Assembly: GCA_020720765.1 (NCBI GenBank)
Contig: DYOB01000009.1
Coordinates: 1-48,500, forward strand
Source of the DNA: Borreliella garinii
Lineage (GTDB): Bacteria > Spirochaetota > Spirochaetia > JABEVK01
DNA length: 48,500 bases
Reading direction: 5' to 3'
The notes under the pieces were generated by a model that saw only the letters and a program-made list of their open reading frames with translations, made no database searches and was not told where the DNA came from. Below, in pieces: positions 35,622 through 43,613 of the stretch. Made by a program: the position numbers and the translations under genes. Within the stretch, counting starts at the first letter, position 1. The number at the start of each line of letters is the position of its first letter.

Positions 35622-36473
35622 TTGAAAATCAAGGGTATTGCTTTAGTTCTTGCCATGCTTTCTCTCGCGGGATTTGTATATGGCAAAGGTGACGTAGAAG
35701 AAAGAACTGTAACGGCTGCGGCCGGTGCGGTTCCAGCGGGTGCGGAAATAGAGAAGGTTAACCCCATTAACGTTCTTCCCGGCACCCTTGTTTCGGTAGA
35801 AGGAACGGGTTTCGGTACTGCTCCCCGTGCTATTAAGGTCGGTGGCCAGACCATCAATACCTTTTTGGGCTGGGAAGATACTGCTATTTTCTTCAGAATA
35901 CCCGCCGCAGTTCAAGCTGGGGACAGGGTTCAGATTGGTTCTGCTACCGCTCCCGAGGCGTTTAAACCCGCACCGGAAGGCAGCCTTACCGTTCAGTTCA
36001 CCATCGATGTGAGCAAGGTTAACGACCAGTCCTTCGACGCTGCTCAAAAAGCAAAACTTGCCGGACCGATCCTCTTTGCCAGACCTCTTTATGTGAAAGG
36101 CGAGTGGATCAAGGTCAACGCCGCTACTTGGGGAAACAGGGAAGCCAGCTGGGACGGTGGAAGCCGCTACAGAATGGTAAATGCAAGCGCTACTTATTGG
36201 ATCGCCGAGGCTGTCTTTACCCCACAGAACCTCGCTACTTTCCGCCTTCCTAACGGACGCCCCCGTCCTATGAAGTTTGCCTTCGAAGACGGCGATCTGA
36301 CCAGGAACCTTGTTGAGTTCGAGTCTGACTTCGCTTTTGCTCTCAAGAAGAGTTTCGCTGCTACTGACACTTTTGCAAGTATTCACACAGACCCTGCTCT
36401 TGAGTTGAGCGCAACATTTGCTTGGTACAGCGCTGAAAAGAAAAAGATCTACGCTCCGTATCCGACCAGATAA
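35622..36473 (+). CDS. Exported protein with an IPT/TIG-like domain
   Basis: A 283-residue protein. The start is TTG 35622, set by GAGGAGG six bases upstream; this gives a clean signal peptide (MKIKGIALVLAMLSLAGFVYG). Earlier ATG 35589 is inside the promoter. Residues about 48-115 resemble an IPT/TIG immunoglobulin-like fold (INVLPGTLVSVEGTGFG ... IKVGGQTINTFLGW). The rest is beta-rich and unrecognised. Strong promoter, strong ribosome site and terminator suggest high expression, so it may be a major envelope protein. Confidence 0.75.
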   Translation: MKIKGIALVLAMLSLAGFVYGKGDVEERTVTAAAGAVPAGAEIEKVNPINVLPGTLVSVEGTGFGTAPRAIKVGGQTINTFLGWEDTAIFFRIPAAVQAGDRVQIGSATAPEAFKPAPEGSLTVQFTIDVSKVNDQSFDAAQKAKLAGPILFARPLYVKGEWIKVNAATWGNREASWDGGSRYRMVNASATYWIAEAVFTPQNLATFRLPNGRPRPMKFAFEDGDLTRNLVEFESDFAFALKKSFAATDTFASIHTDPALELSATFAWYSAEKKKIYAPYPTR

Positions 36474-36493
36474 TTATCCAGTGAAGATAAAGG

Positions 36494-36517
36494 CTGACCG
36501 AAAGGTCAGTCTTTTTT
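36494..36517 (+). terminator. Rho-independent terminator
   Basis: CTGACC, tetraloop GAAA, GGTCAG, then T-rich tail with seven T. It covers the stop codon of the convergent AAA+ gene. Confidence 0.9.
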
Positions 36518-37552
36518 TAGGTGGATTAAATCAATATTGGCTTCTCCGGCGAGAAGTGATGCGCCTTCCAAGCGGTTTTTGAATTCTCTTACATTACCAG
36601 GCCAATCGTAGGTCATTAAAAATTCCCAAGCGGCTGGAGTCAATTCTTGAAGCGGAAGAAAATGAGTAACAAGTTTAGGTATGTCTTCCCTATGGCTCCG
36701 TAAAGAAGGAACATGAAGTTCTAGAACGTTAATCCTATGGAAAAGGTCTTCCCTAAACTTTTGGTTTGTTACGAGTTGGGTTAGGTTACGGTTTGTAGCA
36801 GAAATAAGTCTGAAATCCGCACTATGAAGTTGAGTGCTTCCTACACGCCTGAAATCACCTGTTTCCAGGGCACGTAGCAGTTTAACTTGGATATCCAATC
36901 CTAGGTCCCCCACTTCGTCGAGGAAAAGGGTTCCGCTATCTGCTTCTGAAAAAAGGCCTGCTCTGTCGGTAGCGCCTGTATACGCCCCTTTGGCACTTCC
37001 CCAAAATTCGGACTCAGCCAGGGTCATAGGGATCGCTGCACAGTTTTGGACAATAAAAGGTTTATCACTTCTTGAACTCATCCTGTGCAGGGCATTGGCC
37101 ACCATTTCTTTTCCCACGCCGCTCTCGCCGAGGATCAATACAGGCTTAGGTGAAACTGCATAGCGAACAATACGTTCTTTTAATTGCAGCATGGATTCAG
37201 ATTTTCCTATAATTTCCTGGAGAAATTTCAAGGGTGCTTGCTGGTGTGATTTTTCTTCTTGTACGAGAGCGCGAGCAATCGCTTGACGAAATAGAAATAC
37301 CATGTTTCTCCACGGGATTTTGGTGAAAGATTCAAAATTTTCAGAGATATGCAGAATAGGTGCCTGACCATTTTTGAGGATGTGATTTCGGTAAAAATCC
37401 TGTGGTATGCCCCGGGATACTAGATAGATATCAGGTTTATAAGGCATTTCCCGGGAACTAGGCCAGATTTGTGCATGCAAGGAAAGTATGTTCAGTAAAC
37501 TCTTTTCCCAAGTTTCATCGCCAATAAGACAAATGCGCCAAACAATTCGCAT
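36506..37552 (-). CDS. Sigma-54-activator-type AAA+ protein without a DNA-binding domain
   Basis: A 348-residue protein. Residues 1-100 resemble a worn receiver domain without a clear phospho-acceptor. The AAA+ domain (about 112-335) has Walker A GESGVGKE (142-149), the sigma-54 contact loop GAYTGA (189-194, Tyr variant of GAFTGA), Walker B GTLFLDE (207-213) and the W-P-GNVRE motif of the C-terminal lid. The usual Fis-type helix-turn-helix is absent; the protein ends at HLKKD. It may activate sigma-54 promoters from solution or through a partner. Last in a minus-strand group with the SET and DUF4097 genes, but it has its own promoter. Confidence 0.88.
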   Translation of the reverse strand: MRIVWRICLIGDETWEKSLLNILSLHAQIWPSSREMPYKPDIYLVSRGIPQDFYRNHILKNGQAPILHISENFESFTKIPWRNMVFLFRQAIARALVQEEKSHQQAPLKFLQEIIGKSESMLQLKERIVRYAVSPKPVLILGESGVGKEMVANALHRMSSRSDKPFIVQNCAAIPMTLAESEFWGSAKGAYTGATDRAGLFSEADSGTLFLDEVGDLGLDIQVKLLRALETGDFRRVGSTQLHSADFRLISATNRNLTQLVTNQKFREDLFHRINVLELHVPSLRSHREDIPKLVTHFLPLQELTPAAWEFLMTYDWPGNVREFKNRLEGASLLAGEANIDLIHLKKD

Positions 37553-37557
37553 GGTTT

Positions 37558-37586
37558 ATTAAAACACGGGCCAGCGATTTCGTAAA
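37558..37586 (-). promoter_or_regulatory. Promoter of the AAA+ gene, leaderless type
   Basis: On the minus strand TTTACG (37586-37581), 17 bases, TTTAAT (37563-37558), five bases, ATG 37552. No Shine-Dalgarno sequence. Confidence 0.5.
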
Positions 37587-37595
37587 GCAGAATAA

Positions 37596-38192
37596 TTATA
37601 AAATCAAATTTCTAAAACCGCCCGTCCAATATTCCATTCCGTAATTTATAAGTATTTCCTGTCCGGGTTCTATGGTTTTTCTTGCCCTGAAAAAGGTTAC
37701 CCAACGGTTTTCAAATAATAAATGATCAACACTTGCATTAGGGCGAAAGCTGTGATTCGCAAATCGTAATGGATTTCCTTCGCACATTGCATCAACCTCA
37801 AGCCTTGTACCATCGGGAAGGGGGCGCGGATAAGTAAAAGCATAATCGGAAAGGAATCTTCCATTGTGTTTATTGGATTCTTTTGCCGGAATAACTTTTC
37901 TGATAACCCCAGTATATTCCCCGATCCATGCTCCTTTGGGTAATTTTTCGATAGAAAATAGACCATAACCAATCTCATCGCTTATTTTTCGAAGCTCTGT
38001 TTTTGCGACAAGGGCGAGTCTCAAGGGACGAGAATAGCGTTTAACGGAATTCTCGAAGGTTCTTTTGTGAACGTTATAGTATCTGCTCTTGTAACGGTCG
38101 AACTTATCGTGTGTTGGATGATTAATTCTAGGTATTTCCAGATAAACCAGGTTTAAGTTTCGGAATACCACGTCCCAATATGGATCAATCAC
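37596..38192 (-). CDS. SET-domain protein, putative lysine methyltransferase
   Basis: A 198-residue protein. Residues about 65-190 form a SET domain: the AdoMet loop GYGLFSIEKLPKG with IGEYTGVI, the knot motif RFANHSFRPN (143-152) and the closing EILINYGMEYW with the catalytic-type Tyr184. The pre-SET and post-SET Cys clusters of eukaryotic enzymes are missing, as in many bacterial SET proteins. The target is unknown; the lysine-rich protein at 33303 is one candidate by guess only. No signal peptide. It overlaps the DUF4097 gene by four bases, so the two are coupled. Confidence 0.85.
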   Translation of the reverse strand: MIDPYWDVVFRNLNLVYLEIPRINHPTHDKFDRYKSRYYNVHKRTFENSVKRYSRPLRLALVAKTELRKISDEIGYGLFSIEKLPKGAWIGEYTGVIRKVIPAKESNKHNGRFLSDYAFTYPRPLPDGTRLEVDAMCEGNPLRFANHSFRPNASVDHLLFENRWVTFFRARKTIEPGQEILINYGMEYWTGGFRNLIL

Positions 38193-38938
38193 GGAGCCCA
38201 GACCTCCACCGATCCCGAGCTTGAAACTGCACGGATACGAATAATACCTGTTCCTGAACGGATAAGGTATTTGGCGTTTTGCCCAAAGACGCTGAGGGAA
38301 TCATTTAAAGTTGCAGAAGTTACTCTGTACTGATTTCTATTTTGTGTCATGCTTAGAAAAACATTACCAGAAATAGATTGGGCCTCACCCCTTGTTTTCG
38401 GCTCACTGGAATTCATTTGAATATCTCCGCTGAGGGATAAAACCCAAAAATCACCACGGAAGCCCTGAATCAGGATATTCCCTGAAAGCGTCTCGCAACG
38501 GATCTCTCCTGAACAGTTTCTTATGGTGACAGCGGCAGTATGACTTTTGGCTTCTCTGAGGTTTTTCATTCCGACAATAGAAAGTTCTCCCGTCGTCGTC
38601 ATTGCTTGAACCTGGATTTCAGGGGGAATTTTCAAACTGAGGGTTGCTTGAAGGTCCGAACGGCCTTCGCTTGACCCTGGAAGGATTTCGAAGGTCAGTT
38701 GATTCTGTTCCACTGCGTAAGTGAGGTTCCACAAGGAAGAAGAGGCTTCAAAATCCGCATAAACCTTGTTATCGGAGCTCTCTGTGATTATGGTCCTGGC
38801 TCCGCGGGATCGTACTATCACAGCGGAGACCCCGAGCCAATCTTCCGGAGAGAGGTTGGCTATCTGTCCGAAAAGGGCGGAAATGCTCGAAAAGAGAAAA
38901 ATAATTGAAAAAAAGGGGCGTCTGACGTGGGAAAACAC
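38189..38938 (-). CDS. Exported DUF4097-type beta-repeat protein
   Basis: A 249-residue protein with an N-terminal signal peptide (about 1-24, ending ALFGQ) and a mature part of short beta repeats (GELSIVG, GNILIQGF, GDIQMNS, GNVFLSM, GSVEVWAP) like DUF4097 putative adhesins. Probably periplasmic or surface located. GTG start without Shine-Dalgarno; a promoter ends six bases before. It is followed by the SET gene in one transcript. Confidence 0.8.
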   Translation of the reverse strand: MFSHVRRPFFSIIFLFSSISALFGQIANLSPEDWLGVSAVIVRSRGARTIITESSDNKVYADFEASSSLWNLTYAVEQNQLTFEILPGSSEGRSDLQATLSLKIPPEIQVQAMTTTGELSIVGMKNLREAKSHTAAVTIRNCSGEIRCETLSGNILIQGFRGDFWVLSLSGDIQMNSSEPKTRGEAQSISGNVFLSMTQNRNQYRVTSATLNDSLSVFGQNAKYLIRSGTGIIRIRAVSSSGSVEVWAP

Positions 38939-38944
38939 GAAAAG

Positions 38945-38973
38945 ACTATACTTGATTCCCTTAAAAGCTCCAA
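38945..38973 (-). promoter_or_regulatory. Promoter of the DUF4097-SET unit, leaderless type
   Basis: On the minus strand TTGGAG (38973-38968), 17 bases, TATAGT (38950-38945), six bases, GTG 38938. Confidence 0.55.
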
Positions 38974-39000
38974 TCCCTATTCAAAAATCTTATAAAACTC

Positions 39001-39029
39001 TTTTCAAAATTTGATCTCTCTGTTACAGT
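39001..39029 (+). promoter_or_regulatory. Promoter of the fab operon, leaderless type
   Basis: TTTTCA at 39001-39006, 17 bases, TACAGT at 39024-39029, six bases, ATG 39036. Four of six matches in each box; no Shine-Dalgarno sequence. Confidence 0.45.
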
Positions 39030-39035
39030 AATTGG

Positions 39036-39974
39036 ATGAAAACTGTTTTTCTTTTCCCAGGGCAGGGGGCGCAATACCCAGGAATGTGTAAGGATCTTTA
39101 TGATTCTTCCCAGGCGGTTCGGGAGTTATTTGAACATGCTGGTGATTTGGTCAAAAAGGACACAAAAAAGCTTCTCTTTGAAAGTTCGGAAGAAGAACTC
39201 AAAGAAACAGTGAATACCCAGATTTCCGTCACTTTAGCTAACCTTTCCGCCGCTCGTGTTCTCCAAGAACGAGGAGTACTGCCGGAATTCTGTGCAGGCT
39301 TCAGTTTGGGTGAATTTGCCGCCTTAACCATAACAGGTGTTTTAAGGGTTGATGATGTTTTTCCTCTTGTTAAAATCAGAGGCGAATTGATGGCGAGGAC
39401 GGCAGAATCCTTAGACAGAACCGAGGGTGCTCCTGGCATGGCAGCAGTCATGGGACTGGGGCCAGAAATGGTCAATGAGACATTGAAGTCCCTAAAAAGA
39501 AACGATATATTCTGTGCAAATTTCAACTCACCGGTTCAAACAGTGATATCCGGGACCGCTTCGGGCCTTAAAGTCGCTGAGGAAGCCCTTAAAAGCGTTG
39601 GGGCTAAGAGGGTTATCGTTTTAAAGGTTTCAGGACCATTTCATTCGCCTCTGCTGGCGGAGGCATCACAGAATTTCAGACAAGTTCTCAAGGACGTGTC
39701 CTTCCGTGATCCATCATTAGCCCTCTTTTCGAATGTAACCGGCGCCCAGATAGATAACGGTCTTGTCGCGAAAGAGCTTGCGGCACAGCAGATAATAAGC
39801 CCCGTTCGCTGGACAGATGAAGAAGACGCTCTGATGGTTTTTCAACCAGATGCAATTCTTGAGACAGGACCGGGAACTGTTTTAGCCGGACTTTGGAAAG
39901 CCAAATTCCCGGATAGTGTTTGTTTTGCGTCCGGAAACCTGGAAGCTATTGAAAAGCTTCCTCTATGGAACTAA
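39036..39974 (+). CDS. fabD: Malonyl-CoA:ACP transacylase
   Basis: A 312-residue transacylase that loads malonate onto acyl carrier protein for fatty acid synthesis. FPGQGAQYPGM at the N-terminus and His203 in GPFHSPLL are typical. The nucleophile elbow reads G-F-S90-L-G instead of the usual G-H-S-L-G; the Ser is kept. First gene of fabD-fabG-fabF, with 14 bases to fabG. Confidence 0.95.
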   Translation: MKTVFLFPGQGAQYPGMCKDLYDSSQAVRELFEHAGDLVKKDTKKLLFESSEEELKETVNTQISVTLANLSAARVLQERGVLPEFCAGFSLGEFAALTITGVLRVDDVFPLVKIRGELMARTAESLDRTEGAPGMAAVMGLGPEMVNETLKSLKRNDIFCANFNSPVQTVISGTASGLKVAEEALKSVGAKRVIVLKVSGPFHSPLLAEASQNFRQVLKDVSFRDPSLALFSNVTGAQIDNGLVAKELAAQQIISPVRWTDEEDALMVFQPDAILETGPGTVLAGLWKAKFPDSVCFASGNLEAIEKLPLWN

Positions 39975-39988
39975 TAAAGGAGTAAGGA

Positions 39989-40732
39989 ATGTTGTTGAAA
40001 GGTAAAACAGCCGTGGTAACCGGCGGTTCGCGGGGAATCGGCCGAGGAATAGTAGAAAAATTTCTCGAAAATGGAGCGCGTGTTTGGGCCTTCGCACGCA
40101 CACAGCCGGATGACTGGAACCTCGTAGAAAACAAAGCCAAGGAATATTCGACCGAAGTTTTTTTTCACTCTGTAGATGTGTCAAATGAAGCATCGGTTAC
40201 AGAGGCACTCAACGTTGCAATAGAAAAAAGCGGCGGACTGGACATCTTGGTGAATAATGCCGGGATCACTAAGGATAACTTTATTTTCCGTATGAGTACG
40301 GATGACTGGAATTCGATCATTGAAACAAACCTGACGAGTGCGTTCTTCTTTTGCAAACTCGTTTCACGTCATATGTTGAACCGGAAAAGCGGCTCCATCA
40401 TAAACATGAGTTCGATAGTCGGGGTTCACGGTAACGCCGGTCAAACAAATTATTGCGCCAGTAAGGCAGGTCTTATAGGCTTTTCTAAATCCCTGGCTTT
40501 AGAGTTAGCGAGCAGGGGGGTGCGGGTCAATTCCATAGCACCCGGGTTTATTGAAACTGAGATGACGGATAAAATCCCTGAGAAAAATCGTGAGGAAATG
40601 CTTACAAGAATTCCTATGAAACGCATGGGGTCAACCCAGGACATAGCTAATACCGCTCTTTTCTTGGCTTCAGATATGAGCATATATATTACTGGACAGG
40701 TTCTGGGAGTAGATGGAGGTATGGGATCATGA
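39989..40732 (+). CDS. fabG: 3-oxoacyl-ACP reductase
   Basis: A 247-residue SDR that reduces 3-oxoacyl-ACP with NADPH. TGGSRGIGRG cofactor loop, NNAG, and the catalytic set N114, S142, Y155 and K159 (NYCASKAG) are present; the C-terminus GQVLGVDGGM is typical. AAGGAG upstream of the start. Overlaps fabF by four bases. Confidence 0.96.
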   Translation: MLLKGKTAVVTGGSRGIGRGIVEKFLENGARVWAFARTQPDDWNLVENKAKEYSTEVFFHSVDVSNEASVTEALNVAIEKSGGLDILVNNAGITKDNFIFRMSTDDWNSIIETNLTSAFFFCKLVSRHMLNRKSGSIINMSSIVGVHGNAGQTNYCASKAGLIGFSKSLALELASRGVRVNSIAPGFIETEMTDKIPEKNREEMLTRIPMKRMGSTQDIANTALFLASDMSIYITGQVLGVDGGMGS

Positions 40733-41982
40733 GTACAAAACGCATCGTTGTAACAGGCATAGGTACCGTCAACAGCCTGGGTCACAATATTGCTGATTTC
40801 TGGACTGCTATCAAGGCGGGTAAAAGCGGTGTGGGAAAGATAACCAAGTTCGACGTCACCGAGTATGCCTCAAAAATAGCGGGCGAAATTAAAGATTTCG
40901 ACCCTTCAAAATACATTGAAAAAAAAGAAGCCTCAAAGATGGATCTTTTTTCCCAGTATGCGGTTTATGCTGCCACGGAAGCACTCGAAGATGGTAACAT
41001 AAAAATCGGCGGGAATGTTGATAAGACGCGCGTGGGTGTGGTTCTCGGGAATGGCATCGGCGGTGAAACCACCCACGAGACAGCCCTTGAAAAAGTTTTT
41101 GTAGGAGGCGGGCCGACAAGGATCCCCCCGATGTCCGTACCCAAGCTGATTTCCAATATAGGTCCCGCCAATATAGCCATAACGACTGGAGCTATGGGGC
41201 CAAACTATGCCGTCCTCACTGCGTGTTCTGCCGGAACAGACGCTATCGGAGCTGCCGCCCAGTGGATCCGCAGCGGTGATATGGACATGATGATCACCGG
41301 AGGTTCCGAGGCTGCCATAACCCGTCTGGGTGTAGGCGGCTTTTGTGTGCTTAAAGCGCTGACATTTGATTATAATGACAACCCAGAAAAGGGAAGCCGT
41401 CCGTTTGATAAAAACCGTAGCGGATTTGTTATCGGAGAGGGTGCGGGTATCCTGGTCCTGGAAGAATACGAACACGCCAAGGCGCGCGGGGCTAAGATTT
41501 ACGGGGAACTAGCCGGGTATGGGATGAGTTGTGACGCCTACCACCTTACCTCACCCCACCCGGAAGGTGACGGCGCTGTTCTAGCCGTCTCCATGGCGCT
41601 TAGGCAGGCCGGAATCACTCCAGAAGATATTCAGTACATCAACGCCCACGGAACCTCGACACCGATAAATGACCCCACGGAAACCAAGATGGTTAAACGT
41701 GCCTTCGGTCAACACGCTTACAACCTTAAAATGAGTTCGACGAAAAGCATGACGGGTCATACGATTGGTGCAGCCGGAGGTATCGAGGCTATTATCTCGC
41801 TTCTGGCCATCAGGGACCAATGGATGCCTCCCACGATCAACCTCGATGAACCGGATCTTGAGGCGGGTTGTGATCTGGATTATATCCCTAACGTCGGAGT
41901 TTCGGGAAAAGTTGAACACGTTATGAGCTCTACCTTGGGATTCGGTGGACACAACGGCATAGTGATTTTCAGAAAACTCTAA
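40729..41982 (+). CDS. fabF: 3-oxoacyl-ACP synthase II
   Basis: A 417-residue condensing enzyme that elongates acyl-ACP. The Cys-His-His triad is C166 (TACSAGT), H307 (NAHGTSTPIND) and H344 (KSMTGHTIGAAGG). The usual acpP gene between fabG and fabF is missing here; the two genes overlap. The 3' end overlaps convergent purC by four bases. Confidence 0.97.
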   Translation: MSTKRIVVTGIGTVNSLGHNIADFWTAIKAGKSGVGKITKFDVTEYASKIAGEIKDFDPSKYIEKKEASKMDLFSQYAVYAATEALEDGNIKIGGNVDKTRVGVVLGNGIGGETTHETALEKVFVGGGPTRIPPMSVPKLISNIGPANIAITTGAMGPNYAVLTACSAGTDAIGAAAQWIRSGDMDMMITGGSEAAITRLGVGGFCVLKALTFDYNDNPEKGSRPFDKNRSGFVIGEGAGILVLEEYEHAKARGAKIYGELAGYGMSCDAYHLTSPHPEGDGAVLAVSMALRQAGITPEDIQYINAHGTSTPINDPTETKMVKRAFGQHAYNLKMSSTKSMTGHTIGAAGGIEAIISLLAIRDQWMPPTINLDEPDLEAGCDLDYIPNVGVSGKVEHVMSSTLGFGGHNGIVIFRKL

Positions 41983-42905
41983 ATTTCCGCAGGCCGCCAA
42001 GATAGAACGGTTTGAGAAACTTCTTCGGGGCTTTTGGTTGAAGCAATAAACGGGACTCCAATACAGGCGTCCCAGGCTTCAAGGTAACGCTCTCGGACCA
42101 AATCAAGAACATAGGAAGGGATAGCCGGGGGTTCTCCCTCTCCCTTCCAGCATTTTTCTAGAAGCCAGGATCTCAAGACTTCTTTATCGAGCTGTTTCGG
42201 GCTAGATCCAGCTTCGAAAGCATTCTGATAGGAATCAGAATACCAAAACCGGCTAGAATCCGGGGTATGGATCTCGTCTATCAAATGCAACTCGCCGTCG
42301 ATAAGACCCATTTCATATTTCGTATCGACGAGAATCAATCCTTTTTTAGCTAAAACTTCTGTCGCAAAGGTGAAAAGTTTTACCGAGGCTTCCTTTACCT
42401 TTTCCCAGATTTCGGGCTTGACGGTTTTCATCGAAAGAATCTGTTGTTCAGAAACCGGTTCATCGTGGCCGACTTCTGCTTTTGTTGAAGGAGTCAGGTA
42501 AGGGCGGGGAAGTTTCTCGTAGGCTCGTAAACCCGGGGGAATTCCATAAAGATTTTGAGCCTGGGCATAGTCGCGTAAAGCGCTACCAGCCAAGTAGCCC
42601 CTTACGATAATTTCCACAGGTAGCGTCTTCGCTTTTTTCATCACCACACTGCGTGGTCCAAGGTTTTTAACGAGGGCGTTCGGAACGATGTCCGAAGTTT
42701 TTTCCATCCACCAGGAACTGAGTTGGTGAAGAATTTCACCTTTACCGCTTACTGCGCCTAAAACACGGTCGAACGCGCTGATGCGGTCTGTCGCTGTGAG
42801 AATGATGTGCGTTCCCCAGTCTATGACATCCCTAACCTTGCCGCGGTAAAAGGAAGCACCCTTGGGGATAAGGTTTGGATCGAGGCCTGTGAAGGCCTGA
42901 TTCAT
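41979..42905 (-). CDS. purC: SAICAR synthetase
   Basis: A 308-residue enzyme that joins CAIR and aspartate in purine biosynthesis. YRGKVRDVIDWG, TDRISAFD, EIIVRGYLAGSALRDY, LVDTKYEMG and IDEIHTPDSSRFWY are family motifs. It matches the longer (about 300 residue) type of PurC. Overlaps the end of clpP by four bases; no other pur gene is nearby. Confidence 0.96.
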   Translation of the reverse strand: MNQAFTGLDPNLIPKGASFYRGKVRDVIDWGTHIILTATDRISAFDRVLGAVSGKGEILHQLSSWWMEKTSDIVPNALVKNLGPRSVVMKKAKTLPVEIIVRGYLAGSALRDYAQAQNLYGIPPGLRAYEKLPRPYLTPSTKAEVGHDEPVSEQQILSMKTVKPEIWEKVKEASVKLFTFATEVLAKKGLILVDTKYEMGLIDGELHLIDEIHTPDSSRFWYSDSYQNAFEAGSSPKQLDKEVLRSWLLEKCWKGEGEPPAIPSYVLDLVRERYLEAWDACIGVPFIASTKSPEEVSQTVLSWRPAEI

Positions 42906-43510
42906 AAACCTAACTCTGATCGCTGGGTGACAACCTTAGAAATCAATCCGTAGGTTTTTGCCTCTTCCGCGTTCATCCAGAAATCCCTGTCGGTATCTTT
43001 TTCCACACGTTCGAGTTTTTGTCCTGTCTCCAAGCTGATAAGAAGGTTGATCTTGGTCCTGAGTTTTTCAAGTTCCTTGGCGTGGATTTCGATCTCGGTA
43101 GCTACTCCCCTGATTCCGCTAAGAGGCTGGTGGATGAGGTAGTGAGAGTTGGGAAAAGCCATCCTGCGCTCCTTGGGGGCGGCGAGGAGGACTAAGGCGC
43201 CTGCGCTTGCGACAAGTCCAATTCCAATAATATAGACTGGGGCCTCGATAAACCTGATCATATCAAAGATAGCATAACCTGCATCGGCATCTCCACCGGG
43301 GCTGTCGATCATGAGTTTTATGGGATCCTTTGACTCAGCCTCAAGCAAAAGAAGGTGGGTGATGATTCTTTTCGCTAAAGATTTATTGATTTCACCACTT
43401 AGAAGAAGAGTTCGGGTTTTGAGAAAACGATTTCCTGCTTCTTCATCACCCTTGGGCTCTGTTTTACGTTTTTTTTCTTCTGCCATATTATTAAAACTCC
43501 AATTATTCAT
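42902..43510 (-). CDS. clpP: ClpP-family serine protease subunit
   Basis: A 202-residue ClpP homologue with catalytic Ser102, His127 and Asp172. The oxyanion region has DSPGGDADAG and the nucleophile motif is A-S-A-G rather than the common A-S-M-G. The charged N-terminal extension (EEKKRKTEPKGDEE) is longer than in typical ClpP, so it may be a second or divergent ClpP paralogue. Start ATG 43510 has AGGCGG seven bases upstream; ATG 43486 (NNMAEEK) is an alternative. No Clp ATPase gene is adjacent. Confidence 0.9.
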   Translation of the reverse strand: MNNWSFNNMAEEKKRKTEPKGDEEAGNRFLKTRTLLLSGEINKSLAKRIITHLLLLEAESKDPIKLMIDSPGGDADAGYAIFDMIRFIEAPVYIIGIGLVASAGALVLLAAPKERRMAFPNSHYLIHQPLSGIRGVATEIEIHAKELEKLRTKINLLISLETGQKLERVEKDTDRDFWMNAEEAKTYGLISKVVTQRSELGL

Positions 43511-43527
43511 CCAATACCGCCTAAATC

Positions 43528-43556
43528 TTTAAAATCTACAATATCGCTGTTTACAA
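43528..43556 (-). promoter_or_regulatory. Promoter of clpP-purC
   Basis: On the minus strand TTGTAA (43556-43551), 17 bases, TTTAAA (43533-43528). Its -35 box overlaps the -35 box of the divergent HD-GYP promoter. Confidence 0.45.
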
Positions 43557-43579
43557 GAACAGAATACTCAGAGTATAAT
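43550..43579 (+). promoter_or_regulatory. Promoter of the HD-GYP-era unit
   Basis: TTTACA at 43550-43555, 18 bases, perfect TATAAT at 43574-43579. Leader of about 28 bases with AAGGAG. Confidence 0.6.
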
Positions 43580-43613
43580 AATTTTTAATCGAATCAACAA
43601 GGAGCAGCAGGAA

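Noticed and set aside
35643..36386. 247-residue open frame on the minus strand
   Set aside because: Antisense to the exported IPT/TIG gene, which has a promoter, ribosome site and signal peptide.
40933..41475. 180-residue open frame on the minus strand
   Set aside because: Antisense to fabF with no recognisable motif.
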